From Nematostella vectensis (lineage: Eukaryota; Cnidaria; Anthozoa; Actiniaria; Edwardsiidae): a DNA stretch of 64,000 nt. The notes under the pieces are model-generated. The model did no database searches, was not told where the DNA came from, and worked only from the letters and a program-made list of their open reading frames with translations. Within the stretch, counting starts at the first letter, position 1. Every line of letters starts with the position of its first letter. The stretch lies in assembly GCF_932526225.1 (NCBI RefSeq), contig NC_064034.1, positions 12,040,887-12,104,886 of the forward strand, written 5' to 3'. Positions 1 to 44,400 of the stretch are shown here, in pieces. Made by a program: the position numbers and the translations under genes.

Positions 1-500
1 TAATGTTCTCACCACATAGCTCCCTTATGCCTACGCTACCACGAGCAACCAAGGCATTCTGGCACTGGGTACTGCAAACCACAGCTATTATTCTTGCACT
101 CATCGGATTCATTGTCATATTTGTCAACAAGAACCTGCATGGTAAAAGTCACTTTGTTTCCTGGCATGGTACCTTTGGCCTTGTGGTTATCATTCTTATT
201 CTAGTACAGGCATTTCAGGGAGTTAGTGTTCTATACCCCAAGTTTAATCTACTTAGCAAAAAGCTGAGTGAGAGAAAGGTATTGCATGCATTGCTTGGCA
301 CGCTGGTTTTTGCCCTGGGAAGTGCTACCATTGTCCTTGGGTTCTTCTCAAATTGGTTTGTCAAGAATTCTAATGAGGCTACATGGTGGGGCAGTGTGTT
401 GTCTATCCTAGCTATGACAGGGGTGATAATGGGGCAAGTTGTAAAGGAGTTTGAAGCAAGAAAGAAATCTGTGAAAGAAACAGTCAAAGAACAAAAGTAG
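1..500 (+). CDS. CYB561D2: Cytochrome b561 domain protein, C-terminal part (CYB561D2-like)
   Basis: This is the last coding exon of a gene that starts before the window; the frame is open from the first bases and stops at 498-500. The protein has several hydrophobic membrane helices. Conserved histidines occur in the contexts HWVLQ, SWHGTFG and VLHALLG, which fits the haem-ligand and helix pattern of the b561 core. The start of the exon (FSPHSSLMPTLPRA) aligns with the FSPESSLL region of CYB561D2-type proteins, so roughly the first third is missing upstream. Family members are transmembrane electron-transfer proteins that use ascorbate on the cytosolic face. The tail is short and lysine-rich. 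An in-frame ATG at position 3 is probably an internal methionine. A poly(A) signal AATAAA lies at 635-640. CYB561D1 is the main alternative name. Confidence 0.85.
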   Translation, partial: MFSPHSSLMPTLPRATKAFWHWVLQTTAIILALIGFIVIFVNKNLHGKSHFVSWHGTFGLVVIILILVQAFQGVSVLYPKFNLLSKKLSERKVLHALLGTLVFALGSATIVLGFFSNWFVKNSNEATWWGSVLSILAMTGVIMGQVVKEFEARKKSVKETVKEQK

Positions 501-1553
501 CCCAGAGGAAAACATATTTATTGAGACAGGTGGATATCCCAGCTTTAGACCAATCACAACCAAAACAATCAGTAAATTGCCTTCCTAGCTACCTTTACTG
601 GAAATATACTAAAAAAACACAAAGACGGCAATTAAATAAAGTTTTAATTGTTTCTGGGCTTTGGGTTTTTGTTGAATGTGTTTTTTGTATAATATGTATC
701 TGTGTTTTTCAAAATCCCATGCATCAAAATTTAATTGTTGAAGTGTAATAGTCAAGCCAGAACAAAAGATAACAAAGACATTACTGCAGTGTATTAGTAC
801 TAAATAAACTAAATAGTATTTCACAGGTTTTTGAAAACCACTCTAAGCACTGTACTTTTTTCATGCCATATATAACTAAAAAACAAGTATTTTTTGTGGT
901 TCTATACAGATTTTATTGGAAAGGGTAAATGCATATATTGACTTGCAACAAATATTATTGGTGATTTCAGTATACCACAACTGAGCAAGGCTAAACTAGC
1001 AATGTTGGGTGCTTGAAGGCACTGTTTGTGCAGAGCTTTACAAACATTGGTAGAGAATAGGGATGGATAGGTTTAGAAACAAAATTGCCATAAAAGATTC
1101 AATGATTTAGTGCATTTTACACTTTAATTATTTGAAAGCATGTTGTCATTATATACCACTCCATGGTAGTAAAACCATAGAAAATGGCATTCTATAAAAC
1201 AAGAATTTAAGTTACATCGGGTAAAACACTTTCAGACTGGATTTGCAGAACTCTCATCACTCTATTTGAAGAGGTCATACAAATGTCACTTTTTGCATTT
1301 GCTTTGTGAGCCATTCGTGACATAAGGCTAAGGTGGCCTATATTTATCAATGTACATTTACAGCCTAGTAGGAGAAAGTCTCTGGACAGAGTAATAAAGA
1401 ATCTTTATTGATGTACATAACAGTAATGCATCCAGGGAAGGTGAGATAGACCCTTACTGTGGGGGTGAATGCTAACCCTATCCCATCTCTGTTGGGCATA
1501 GTAAAGGGAAAACTAGGCACATAACTACTACACATATTCTACAGGCTGGTCAT
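501..1553. other. Convergent 3' untranslated / intergenic stretch
   Basis: No coding exon is visible here. The left part is the AT-rich 3' UTR of the b561 gene, with a forward AATAAA at 635-640. The right part should be the METAP2 3' UTR, with a reverse-strand AATAAA at 1404-1409 (TTTATT on the plus strand) about 145 bp past the METAP2 stop. The two genes therefore converge with about 750 bp between their signals. Confidence 0.5.
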
Positions 1554-15368
<13,815 letters not shown>

Positions 15369-16225
15369 CTTAATTTACGCAAGTAAAGTAGTCACCAGGC
15401 CCTCGCTGAGCAACACCAGACCGCCTAGCAGCTGGGAAGACAGGGATTAGACCCCCCTTCATATTCAGGGCCCTGGAAAAGCACCAATAAATATAAAAGC
15501 ACGTGATCATGAAGCATCCAGCATGCCATTTCTCGAAAAAGGATTGGAGACAATTCGGGAAGAATTTTAATCTGCAGCTACTAAATTCTGGGATCATTCA
15601 ATAATGTGCTACTTTCCGCGGATAAATGTATTTTAAATGTAATTTTAAAGATCTATCTAAGGAAGAGAGGGGGGGGGGGGGGGGGTTCTTTCTTGTGATT
15701 CTCCAACACCGTGCAGTGCAAAGAAACATGGTAACCCAATTGGACACCCTGTACCGACTGTGGGTATACTTTTTTGTTCGTATCAGAAGAATCCATTCAG
15801 TCATCGCGGAGATCGGGGACACAGGAAGAGCGCGCGAAAGAATGAGCAGAAAAAGACGTCTTTTTGCCCCCTATCTCTCTTTTATCTTCGCGCGTACGTT
15901 CGCTTCCGGTCTCCGCTTCGACCTGGGTCCCCGTGGATGCTTAATTAAAGGAAATCAAATCTTTACATCGTTAATAAAGTGACGAGTGTTTATTGTTCCA
16001 TAAAGTATACAGGTAGCAGGCCCGTAACCAAGGGGGGAAAGGGGGGGGGGGGGGGGGGGGGGGTTCGGAAGAACCCTCCCACTCGACAAGAATGTCCGCT
16101 CTGATGAAGGAAAATTAAGTAACACAACCTAGGACAATCTACCTAAGAGAAAATGATCTGCTAAATAGGTAAACAAACACCCCCCGCTCAGAATCCTGGC
16201 TAAGGGCCTGGGTAGTAAGATAGTT
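15369..16225. other. Intergenic: METAP2 promoter side and RasGEF 3' end
   Basis: No coding exon is recognised. Two long G runs lie at about 15669-15686 and 16041-16063. A reverse-strand poly(A) signal (TTTATT at 15989-15994) fits the end of the RasGEF gene, whose stop is at 16226. The bases just above 15368 should hold the METAP2 promoter; no TATA box is evident. The ORFs here are short and unlike known proteins. Confidence 0.4.
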
Positions 16226-26317
<10,092 letters not shown>

Positions 26318-27163
26318 CCCCCGGTGAGGATTGCTAGTACTTCCATTCTCGAAGAGATTGAGGAAGCTTTAGAAATCGCGCGCTCTAATTCCTTACGTCA
26401 GAATCACTAATCACGAGTGATTAGCCGTAATTGATACCACTCAAAACTCGTCCCCAAAAGTAGCATATTCACAATATACATGCTATCATGCTTAGCACCG
26501 TTTTTGAAGCAAGGGCCAGTGGTATAAAAGGCGCGGACCTGGTCCAAGTCGCTATTTCCGCTATACCACGTCAAGTGCAGAGCTCCGTAAATATCGAACA
26601 AGCAAAGCAGTATATTAATTTTGATCATTTCAAAGTTGCAATTAATGTGTTATATAAACAAGCCAATAACAGCGATCTTCTTGGAAGTGGTTTTCTACGG
26701 CAAACGGCAACAGCGACAAAAATTGAGATTGAAAATAAAAATTTAAAAACAGCCCGCGCCCCTTTTGAAATGACGTTATTCTTTAGCGCGCGCATGAAAA
26801 TAATGCCTAGTGCACACGTGTGAAATAACGACATGGGTGCGCGCACTCTGTTTGGCCCGACATAACGACATGGGCATAACGACATAAGACAAAAAAACAT
26901 GTTTTTTTTCTCGAATTCAAGTTTTTGGTGTACTGCTTTCATTTGCATGATACAGTAGTGTTTTGGAATCGGAAAAAAATCCCTGTAAACAGTTTACATG
27001 TTAGTAGCTTCACGCACGACGATTTTCGCAGATTTATTTGGCAACTGGGGGGTGCATTAGTTTTATAATACTGTACGCTAGTAAAGTGCGACGAAACCCA
27101 TAGATCATCATTTGCGTCGAGTGACGACGGTCAATGGGTCAGCGGAATCACTATGGATCCAAG
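26318..27163. promoter_or_regulatory. Divergent promoter region, RasGEF gene / NSUN5
   Basis: This 846-bp gap separates two genes transcribed away from each other. It has no exon. At 26825-26880 the word ATAACGACAT recurs three times, twice followed by GGG. The first ATG before NSUN5 (27153) is out of frame; the NSUN5 start at 27164 follows 11 bases later. Confidence 0.4.
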
Positions 27164-34409
<7,246 letters not shown>

Positions 34410-34424
34410 TATTCTTCTTTGCTG

Positions 34425-34449
34425 TTTATTTTGGCTCAAATGGAATAAA
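34425..34449. promoter_or_regulatory. Opposed poly(A) signals of NSUN5 and MFSD3
   Basis: Forward AATAAA at 34444-34449 lies 35 bp after the NSUN5 stop. Reverse AATAAA (TTTATT at 34425-34430) lies about 45 bp past the MFSD3 stop. Cleavage 10-25 bases beyond each signal would place each 3' end close to the other gene's stop codon, so the mature transcripts probably overlap. Confidence 0.65.
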
Positions 34450-34474
34450 ATAAAACGTTAAGAGTTTATTTTCG

Positions 34475-37400
34475 TTAGAACCTTTTATTTTTTGTTAGTA
34501 TTTGTTCGGTATTATTTATCCAAGATCTAAGTGCAACCACAACCAACAGAGCAAACAATACACATAATGAAAAGAACACTTGGTACCCAAAAACTTCCAC
34601 TACCATCCCAGAAACTGACATCATTGTAAGTTTGCCTAGTAGCTCTACAGTGGCTAGTGCAGTGAAATGGGTTGCCTGGGCTTGATTGGCAGTCTCCATT
34701 GTATGTTGCATCATCAATGTAAATGTTGCCGTGGTGATTGCTCCACCAACAAGCTGCAAGGCACACTCTGTGATGATCAGTAGAATGGTGTATTGTCCAT
34801 ACCATGCATTAACACAGTGTACACCCATTGGGATAACCCTCACTAGACACATAAGGTACAGAAGTTGCGCCAGCCCAATACTGTGGACAAAAAATGACAA
34901 GGATTAGGAAGTGTTTGGAGGTGAATCATGGGCGTACAGCTGCTACAATTGTTTGTTCTCTACTTTGGGATGTCACCCCTTCTGCTTGCTACAGCCCAGG
35001 ATCATCCAAATCTAAGATCACTACCTTTAAACACATTATAAGCATAATGACAATATTGTGGAATATTAAAATATCTTAAGATACAGTATAACAAAATGTT
35101 GTCATTAGAGGCTTTCTGTGTAATCTCTAACACTAAAACACTTAGGCCTAGGATAAAGGTTGTTCTTTTCATGTGCCACTTCAAATTCAAATGCCTGTAA
35201 ATGAGCATAGAACATTTTAATTGAATTTATTTGCAGGCACTTAGAACCAGCATTTGGAACCAGCAGATGAAAAGAACAGCATCTGAACTAGGCCTTAGAA
35301 TCCTTGTCTAGCTTACCTCATAACATGGTAGTACAGTAGCTTTGAAAATTGTGTTCTCTGTACAGTATTGTTGTGAATTTGTGTCTGATATGTTTCTTTC
35401 TTACCTGCTGGTATTCCATCTGGTTGCTAGGTAACCACCAATTGAAGACCCGAAAACTGAGAATAATTGGGTGTATAGCCCAGTAATCAATCCTACATCA
35501 GTTGCTGTAACACTGGAGTCCAGTAAATACAAGGGCATCATGGTAACCATTCCCTGCTCTCCTGCTTTATAAACACCAACGTACAGCAATATCCATTTAA
35601 AATCCTTGGTTTTCATAAGTTCCATAACATTCGCCTTTGTAATGTTTGATTGAGAAATGTCTTTACTTTCACTGCTCTCTGTAATGTCTCTACTTCTTGT
35701 CTTTTGTTTGTCAGATTTGATGTGTGACTGCAATGCACTCAAACCATTTAATCCATACCAGATAGCAATAACTGCAAACAGTTTTTCCCAAGTGATAAAT
35801 GTAGACATCCATATAAGTACACCCCCACCTGCAAGAGCTCCTAGTTTATAGCCAACTACTTGAGCAATGTTCCCTAGCCCTGTGAACAACAACATTGAAA
35901 GTTCAGAATAAGCAAAATGGAAGTAGTTTGCATCTTTTTTACTAGCTTGCTTACAGGAATTTACCAGTGTTTTTCTCTATGTCCCAAGTCATGGCCGCTA
36001 TCTTGCTTTGTTTTGGCTGCATGTGATGAAGAGGGTACCGTACACTACTTTTTAATGCTGCGTACCAAGTTTCAATTCTGGCTCTCTGAGTTCAGGTCTG
36101 GTGTTTCCCCAGTTGCAACATGAATCGTGTGGTCTCATTTGTGCTCTAAGGGTTTTTCTCTGGGTTCCCCGGTGTTCCTCTCCCCACAAACCAACAATTT
36201 TGACCTAAGCTGTGATCTGTGGTCAGATATGAGTTGTATTGCAGCTGCATGATGCACCTCACTAAGCATTCAACTCCACCACATCTGTGCTCATCCTAAT
36301 TTAGCATACAGCTGCAATAAGGGTAAATAGCTTGCCAAATTTATTATGTATTTATCTTATATTTTATTTGGTGAGTAAGTGTGTTGAGCTTGCTTTAAAC
36401 TATAATTTAAAATTTATTTACATACAAATAAACCTGATAATAGTATCAACAATAATAGTAACAACAACAATAAAATAACAACTATGAAAATGATAATAAT
36501 AAATCATTATTCAAAATGAGGGTAGCACATAATAGCCAAGCTAAGTACCTGTCAACCTCCGAAAAGGCTTCAGAATTTTTTTGGGGGAGTGTTGGGATAT
36601 ATAATTTTTTTGGGGGCATTTGACATCTACGGTACAGGTCTAGAGTAACATATGTAACATAACCTCCACTCGCTAGTACTCGAGGCTCATGCATATTCTA
36701 TTTGTATTATGGAATCGCTGAATATTCAAAAGCTTGAGCATTCTTGAGAGAGTGATTTATTTTGTTGTTCTCTAATCCGTCACTTAGTTGATGACATGAA
36801 ATTATTAGAACTGCGTGCGTGGTTAGTGAAGTAAACTCAGAAACATCGAACAATATTTATTCGCTATCTGGCAAACTTTAGCAAAACAACTTGAATTATA
36901 AACGAACACTCCTGGGTTTTCGCTTTAGATATAACAGCAAGATAAGAAAAATAATTTCTAATAAAGAAAGGGCTCCACTTGTTTCTATTTTCTAGGAATT
37001 ATTTACCAAGTTGCGTAAAGGAATGCAAACACGCTTAGCTGTAACGCAACGGTGTGAGTCATAAAACGAATTGCAAATAACACTTGATCAACTTCGAGAA
37101 CAGGGCTAAAAACGTCTACCTTTTCAGGTATTTACGTACACAGAAGGCTCGGGCACAAATCCACTCTTATAGACTCCCCAAGGGAGTTAGATATCGCTAT
37201 TCAAGGAAATTATTGTTTTAATTATTTTTATAGAAAATAAGCAGGACCATAGCCAGGCTTTTGAACGGTGGGAGGGGGGGGGGGGGGGGTTGTTTACCCA
37301 TTTAGCAGACCATTTTCTCTTAGAAGCTCGTCCTAGCTTGCAGTGGTACTCAATTTTCCTTCATCAGGGCGGACCTTCAAGTCGTGTTTGGTAGTGCTTC

Positions 37401-38164
37401 CAATCCCACTCCCCCTGGCTACGGGCCTGATATGCAAAATGTCAATTTTCCATATAATTTTCCCGGAAGCAATAAAAAAGGCTAAAAAGCAGGAGATTTG
37501 GTGCTCCTCGTGGAAGAAGATGTCTAAAATCTTGAGAGTTAACAGATATGAAGCTAATAAACTATAAGTGGCCCTCAGGACACCGATGAACACCTTTGTT
37601 ATAAAAGGACATCTGTTCAATTTCCAATGAAAGAAAATTTTATACCTTTTTTGTTAATATTAGGACACAAGGACACAAACTTACAACTTTAATAAGGACA
37701 GTTTTTTGGTTCACAAAGGTATTCTTATAAAATTGGTACTAAGTATCGGACACAAGGTTAAAAAACTTCTAACTCTCCCACTCACCGAGTTCACTGCTTT
37801 TCAACACTTTAATCGCCATCGCATCAACGGCAATATCCTGTAGAGCAGCCATTGCATTGAGCCCCAGGACAGCACCAACAACAACCGATGTATTGTCTAC
37901 ACCTAGGAACGCCGGCACCACAAAGATCGCCGACATCGCTAAAAACGTACACCCCAACCATGACCATAGGGAACTAAGTCTGTCCACGGAGGGAGAAAAT
38001 ACGATTTTTAAAAGCCAAGGTAAGCTGAGAAGCCGTGAAAAACTGACCTTCGAGAGAGACACATTCCTGGTCCGCAACCATATTGGTAACAAGCTTGTTT
38101 GAAAGCCGAACGGAAGGCCTTGGGAAAAATAAAGAGAAAAAAGTAAAAAAATGCGTGAATTCAT
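34475..38164 (-). CDS. MFSD3: MFSD3, major facilitator family transporter, complete, 3 exons
   Basis: Exons 38164-37786, 35879-35405 and 34880-34475 are in phase and encode 419 aa (human 412). The start MNSRIFLLFSLYFSQGLPFGFQTSLLPIWLR matches the first helix and loop of MFSD3, and PWLLKIVFSPSVD is the characteristic helix 2-3 segment. Also conserved are NAMAALQDIAVDAMAIKVL, NIAQVVGYKLGALAGG, YKAGEQG and ATHFTALATVELLGKL. About twelve hydrophobic helices are visible. The MFSD3 family is related to acetyl-CoA-type transporters and the human protein has been described as an atypical solute carrier, but the substrate is unsettled. A hydrophilic loop rich in Ser/Lys (QKTRSRDITESSESKD) separates the two halves. 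The gene starts 280 bp from ATG4D in the opposite direction. Confidence 0.93.
37242..37430. mobile_element. MITE with ATAGCCAGG / CCTGGCTACGGGCC ends
   Basis: Begins CAGGACCATAGCCAGG and ends CCCCCTGGCTACGGGCCTG, with a 20-plus G run near the left end. The termini resemble the GGCGTAGCCAGG family but the interior differs, so it is at best a related subfamily. MFSD3 intron 1. Confidence 0.5.
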
Positions 38165-38444
38165 GCCGCCATTTTGAAATTTCTTTCGCGCGGAGGTCTG
38201 GGGTCCAAATCAACACAGGTATCCCAAGGAACCGCTTTTTTTGAATGGGAAATGAGAACCTTAAACAAAACCCACACTGAAAACTTCACGGGTAAACTAA
38301 AAAAAAAAAGGAATCCTAGAAGCGTTTATAATATTTGTGGGAAATCCTTGTCATGGAAGTGCAAGCCCCCTGCTGTTTAAGTACATGACAGCTTTATTGT
38401 CACATGCTTCCCCTCTGGACCCCAGCCAGTACAATCCATCCAAG
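38165..38444. promoter_or_regulatory. Bidirectional promoter region MFSD3 / ATG4D
   Basis: Only 280 bp separate the two divergent start codons. No TATA box is clear. The ATG4D start is in the context AAGATGGCGGAC, a good initiation context. Both 5' UTRs must fit here unless upstream non-coding exons exist. Confidence 0.55.
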
Positions 38445-41400
38445 ATGGCGGACGGGCCACCGTCGCCAAACAAGAGGTCAACTAAAGCTCCTTCAAGCCC
38501 GGGCCAATTCTTCTCCGCAGGTTTCAACTTCAGGCGTGAGAGATCAAGAGAAGATAGAGATGTGTATGATAGTGACGAGGAGGACTTGTTTGACAGCGAG
38601 AAACTAAAGACTCGAATTGTGTCCATGTGGAACAACATGAAGTACGGTAAGTGTTTTTATACTTATATTTCCAAACTTGCAAAACGAGAGTGTGTTTTTC
38701 ATTAACGTTTTGCTTAAAATAAGTCGTATTTGTGATTGGCTTACATGTTTAAGGCCTTTATCATTTCACTTTCTGATATTAGCTCGAAAGCATTCTGCTA
38801 TTCAGTGAAGGAATTCAAATATCTTCACCTCTATGTTATTCCCTTTCTTATTTTGTTAAGTATGTCTTTTGAGTATATTACAGGCTTTAGTGTTCCATTA
38901 AAGACTAACTTCAATGAAGACTCCCCTATTTGGCTTCTTGGGAGATGCTATCACGCTAAAAATTACGGTAGGTATCATTTTGCATTTGATTGTTGTTATC
39001 GATGAAAATAACTTAGTTTACATTTTTTTTATAAGAACGTCGAGTTTTCAGTTGAGGCTGGGCCGTTCTTAAATTGGGACATTTTGAAGGCTGGATTTGT
39101 TTTTAACGATGTTCTTAAATTTTAGTGTATATAAGAATATAATACCTTATGAATTTTTTAGGAAGAGAATTACATGATCAATAGCAATACAAAGGTTGTT
39201 ACAGTATAAGCACAAATTGATTCTGCATTTTAGAACACATAAGGACTAGAAAAAAAATACTTTTCTGCTATCTGAGTCTCGGCATGTTCTTAGCATGTTC
39301 TTAAAATTTGGTCAAATCTCAGGCTGGACATTCTTATAAAATAGGTTTGATTATAAATAAAGATTGTATCAGGATAATGCATCCTGCCATTAGAGTTAAC
39401 TCAATAAGCATCTAATCAAAAGCAATGCATTATACTTCATAGGAGCCCCACCTTTGTCTATTCATAATATTGTATTCTTACCTTTAAGTTTAGCCCTTGC
39501 CTTTGCTTTATGGACAATGTATAACTTCATTGTTGTTGACCATTGCTAATTTTGTAGACAAAAATTACAGATTTGATCAGTGCAGGCAGTGGATTGTGTT
39601 TTATCATGGAAAACTTGATGTACATATTATTTGATTAACAAATTTCCCAAAGTTTTCTGTGGTATATACAGTATACAGTACTTTTATAGACCACAATATT
39701 CGTCATCATTATCAACTATGAACAATCATCAATTATCATTATCACTCAGTACCAAGTGATTCCACTGTAGATATTGATTATGGAATGATGAAAATAACCG
39801 CACAAGTTAACAGAAAGAGTCTTTAAAAAACAATGTTAACAGCATTGCTCGCCTGAAAGAGCATATATTTTACAGCAAAATTTGTTGTTGCAGGACCTCG
39901 GCGAATTTAAAATCCTTGTCTCGTTTGGGAATAGCAGGTAGTCAGACCCCAGCTTTGGGGGCGGTTTGTCTGGTTTTGATTGTTTGGTTTGATTGTCTAC
40001 GCGCTATTCCCAAATGAAGGAAGGAATTTTCGATTCTGGGAGGTCGCCTAATGACGAATTTAGCTATTATGGAAACCATAAAAACCCGGTGTTTGCAGTG
40101 CACGCTGATAAACAAAAATTTCAAGTCACCACAATCCTCCTTACCTTGAGTGTGCTTTTGTAAGATAGAAAATGTTATTACCAGAAAAGGTTGAGGTCCA
40201 ATTTCATGTATTTAGGGTCAAATTTTTTTTTTGCTTCAAGTGAACTTGCAAGGATTGTGTGAATGACAAATCCTGTGGTCTAGAGTATGTCATTTATCAC
40301 AACCAACAGCACTCTGGTAGCGTTCTATGGAATGGGCACTTATTTAAATTTAACCCACAATCTCTACATAGAGGCAACAAACATATACCCTATCCTTACA
40401 TTATTATACAACATTTTAGCATTTTCTCCTTGTTGACAGAATACACATCAGAACAATCCAAGCAACAGTGTCAAATCCTCAGCCTAGAAGAGTTTCATCG
40501 TCACTTCACCTCGCTTATATGGCTGACATACAGGCGTTCATTTGTGCAGTTAAATGGCTCCACCCTCACTTCTGATTGTGGCTGGGGGTGTATGCTAAGG
40601 AGTGGCCAGATGATGCTTGCATCAGGCCTAATATTTCATTTTTTGAAAAAAGGTAGTGGAATTATAATAATCAAATGACCCAATATCGATACAACCTCCT
40701 CTCTTCTAGGTTTTCATTGACTTTAATTCTATGATGTAAGATTATATTTTGATTACAAAAGTACTACAGTATAACATAGTAACCTTGAGACATTTGTAGG
40801 GAGCATGTTTGCCCTCTCCCCCATTCACCATAGTGTATTTTCTTTTATTTGATAATTACATGTCTTGAGGGTCTAGCTTACATTTCTATTCAGCATGTGT
40901 TTACGAGATGGATTTTCTAATGGTTTTCCCATTGCAGACTGGAGGATAAGTGGCAGATGCCACTCAAGAGAACAGGAGCATTACTACAGAGTGGTGAGTA
41001 GAAAAAAAAATTGCTGTGAATGTCCTTAGTTACAAACTTCCTCATTTTGGACATCAAAAGCAGAGCCCCACCTTATTACTGCACATTCTGCTTGTCCTTT
41101 TCACCACTGGGATCATGGTTGGGGTTGCTGGCTCTCATCCTTGCTTCAAGGCCTTTTTCTAGGTTCTTCTCCCAAAGATCAAAACAGTTTTTATCCTTAT
41201 GTTCTCAGCCATTAGACATGAAAACATATGTTGGCTGTATTTGGTGCTTGGTGCACGTGTTGTTGTGTCTCTTAAAAAATTATATTTTCCCTTCCTCTCT
41301 TAGATGTCTTGATTTGATATTCCATTAAAATTATGAATGATCATAGATCCTTCAGTTCTTTGGGGACCAAGATGATGAAGAAAGAAGCCCCTTTTCATTG

Positions 41401-44400
41401 CACCGGCTTGTAACACTAGGGCAGCACACAGGCAAGCAGGCTGGTGATTGGTACGGTCCTGCTTCTGTTGCTCACATACTTGAGTAAGTGCTAATTCCAC
41501 AGCACCCCGACACAGCCCCGTTTTAAAAATCCTACTTTTCTTTTTACCTCATTGGCAATTTATGAACTTACACATCCTGTAAAGCATATTATTAAAGCAT
41601 AATGTACCTACATTAATTCTTGAAATGTCAGTTAAACAAATCTCTGTATACAGCCATTTTTAAAGGTTCTGCTTCTAAGACTGTTTGCTTTGATTCGCTG
41701 TTCTCACACCTACACAGACTACCTCTTTTTCTTGTTATTCTTGTTAAATATATTATCTGATTTTAAGAGTACATGTGTACTGTACTGTTTTAGAAATACA
41801 GTAAATGAACATTGTACTTTATCTGTACATACCGTACACCTTCAAGAATCCTAATTAAATGATGTTTTTCTTTATAGAAAAGCCATGATATCGGCTACAC
41901 ATCCCCTCCTTCATGATATTAATATTTATGTTGCTCAAGACTGCACAGGTATTATGGCCATTGCTTGCCGTGGGCAGGATGCAGGTTCTAGTCCCTGGGA
42001 AATTTTATGCTACCTTTTTTCTACATGATACCTTAGACTGCACACGCCCTTACCCCCCCAACCCCCTCTTCAGCAAACCCTTGGTAAGCTGCATTTTTTT
42101 GTTTGTGCAGGGCTTCTGGAATTACGCGCTTGTGCGGAAGCGTGTAATTTGGCTTCCTCCGCGTAATCTGTGTAATCCACAAATTTCCGTGTAATCCCAC
42201 ATAATTTAGCTAAATTTTAAAAGACAAAACATTTAAGTGCACAGCTGATGTGTTCTTTTAGGGTTCTTACCTCTATTTCTCGTAAAAAAAGACGGATATT
42301 CTTCGTAAGAGTGCGATATTTCGAACTGAATTTCGAAAACAAATAAAATGACTAGGCGTTCTTTGCTAAACCGCGAAGGCCTAGGACTAATAATAAAATA
42401 CCTTTTTTAATTGGCTAGTGGCTATGAGCCAATGAAAATTCGCCTAAGATATTTTCGCGCAAAAAATAAACCATTTTCAAGTTATTGCGTGCTTTCCTTC
42501 CTAACAAAATGTAGTTTGGGCGTAACAGTTGATATTCCGTGTAACTTTGCACGTAATTCAGTAAAGAATCCTGCAAAATTTTGATTTTTAAGAAAAATGT
42601 ATTTCAAAATCCCGTGTAATTTAGCGCGTAATGATTGATTTTCCGCGTAATTTAGCGCATAATTCAGCAAAGAATCCCGCATAATTTTGAGTTTTTTCCG
42701 CGTAATTCCAGAAGCCCTGTTTGTGAGAAGTTTACTAAATTGTATTTAAATATTTTATTGTGTGAAACCAATTATACTGTGTTGTGTACCTTTTTTGGCT
42801 TTTTGTTTAAATTTACACAAGTTTTTTTCTCATCATCTCATCTTATCCTTAATAAAACAGGGTGATCTGGCACAAAATCTCACATCCCATGATTTTCTGC
42901 ATCCTCAATGTCTTTATTTTTGTACACCAATCTAAAAAAACATGTTTACAGCATTATTCATTTAAACAATAACATTTTGCCTTTTTTTTGCAGTGTACAT
43001 AGATGAAGTCAAGAGAGTATGCACTCACTGTAGAACACATCAGAGGGACTGTTCTAGTGGCAAATGGAGACCTGTTATAATCCTTGTTCCCATGAGGCTG
43101 GGCGGAGAAGCACTTAACCCCATCTACATACCATGTGTTAAGGTAGTCCTGTAACATAACGCGTTAAGGTAATCCATCCAACTGTATATACCATGTGTTG
43201 AGGTAATCCCATCTATATACCATGCGTTAAGGTAATCCATCTATATACCATGTGTTGAGCCATCTTCATACCATGTGTTAAGGTAATTCATCTATGTACC
43301 ATGTGTTGAGCCATCTTCATACCATGTGTTAAGGTAATCCATCTATATACCATGTGTTGAGCCATCTACATACTATGTGTTAAGGTAATCCATCTATATA
43401 CCATGTGTTGAGCCATCTACATACTATGTGTTAAGGTAATCCATCTTATATACCATGTGTTGAGCCATCTACCTACCATGTGTTGATGTAATCCCATCTA
43501 CATATCATGTGTTAAGGTAATTCATCTATATACCATGTGTTGAGCCATCTGCATACCATGTGTTAAGGTAATTCATCTATGTACCATGTATTGAGCCATC
43601 TTCATACCATGTGTTAAGGTAATCCATCTATATACCATGTGTTGAGCCATCTACATACCATGTGTTGATGTAATCCCATCTACATATCATGTGTTAAGGT
43701 AATTCATCGATATACCATGTGTTGAGCCATCTTCATACCATGTGTTAAGGTAATTCATCTATATACCATGTGTTAAGGTAGTCCTGTAACATAACGTGTT
43801 AAGGTAATCCATCCACTGTATATACCATGTGTTGATGTAATCCCATCTACATATCATGTGTTAAGGTAATTCCTCTATATACCATGTGTTGAGCCATCTA
43901 CATACCATGTGTTAAGGAAATCCATCTACATGCCATGTGTTAAGGTAATCCATCTTATATACCATGTGTTGATGTAATCCCATCTATATACCATCTTGTT
44001 AAGATAAGCCATTTGCATACCATACCATGTTGTTAAATACGCCATTCGCAGACCATGTGTCAAAGGTAATCCCATTTACGTATTATGTGTTGAGGTGATT
44101 CTATTACATACCATGTGGTTAGATAACCCCATGTACAGTACATACCATGTGTTAAGGTAATTCCATGTACAAACCATGTGTTAAGGTAATCCCATATATT
44201 GTACATACCATGTGTTAAGGTAATCCCAAGTACATTCTATGTGTGCAAGTACATATCATGTGTTAAGGAATCCCAAGTACATACTATCTGTTAAGATAAT
44301 CTCATCTACATACCATGCGTTAAGGTAATCTCAAGTACATACTATCTGTTAAGGTAATCCCATGTATGTAGCATGTGTTAAGGCAACCACATGTACATAC

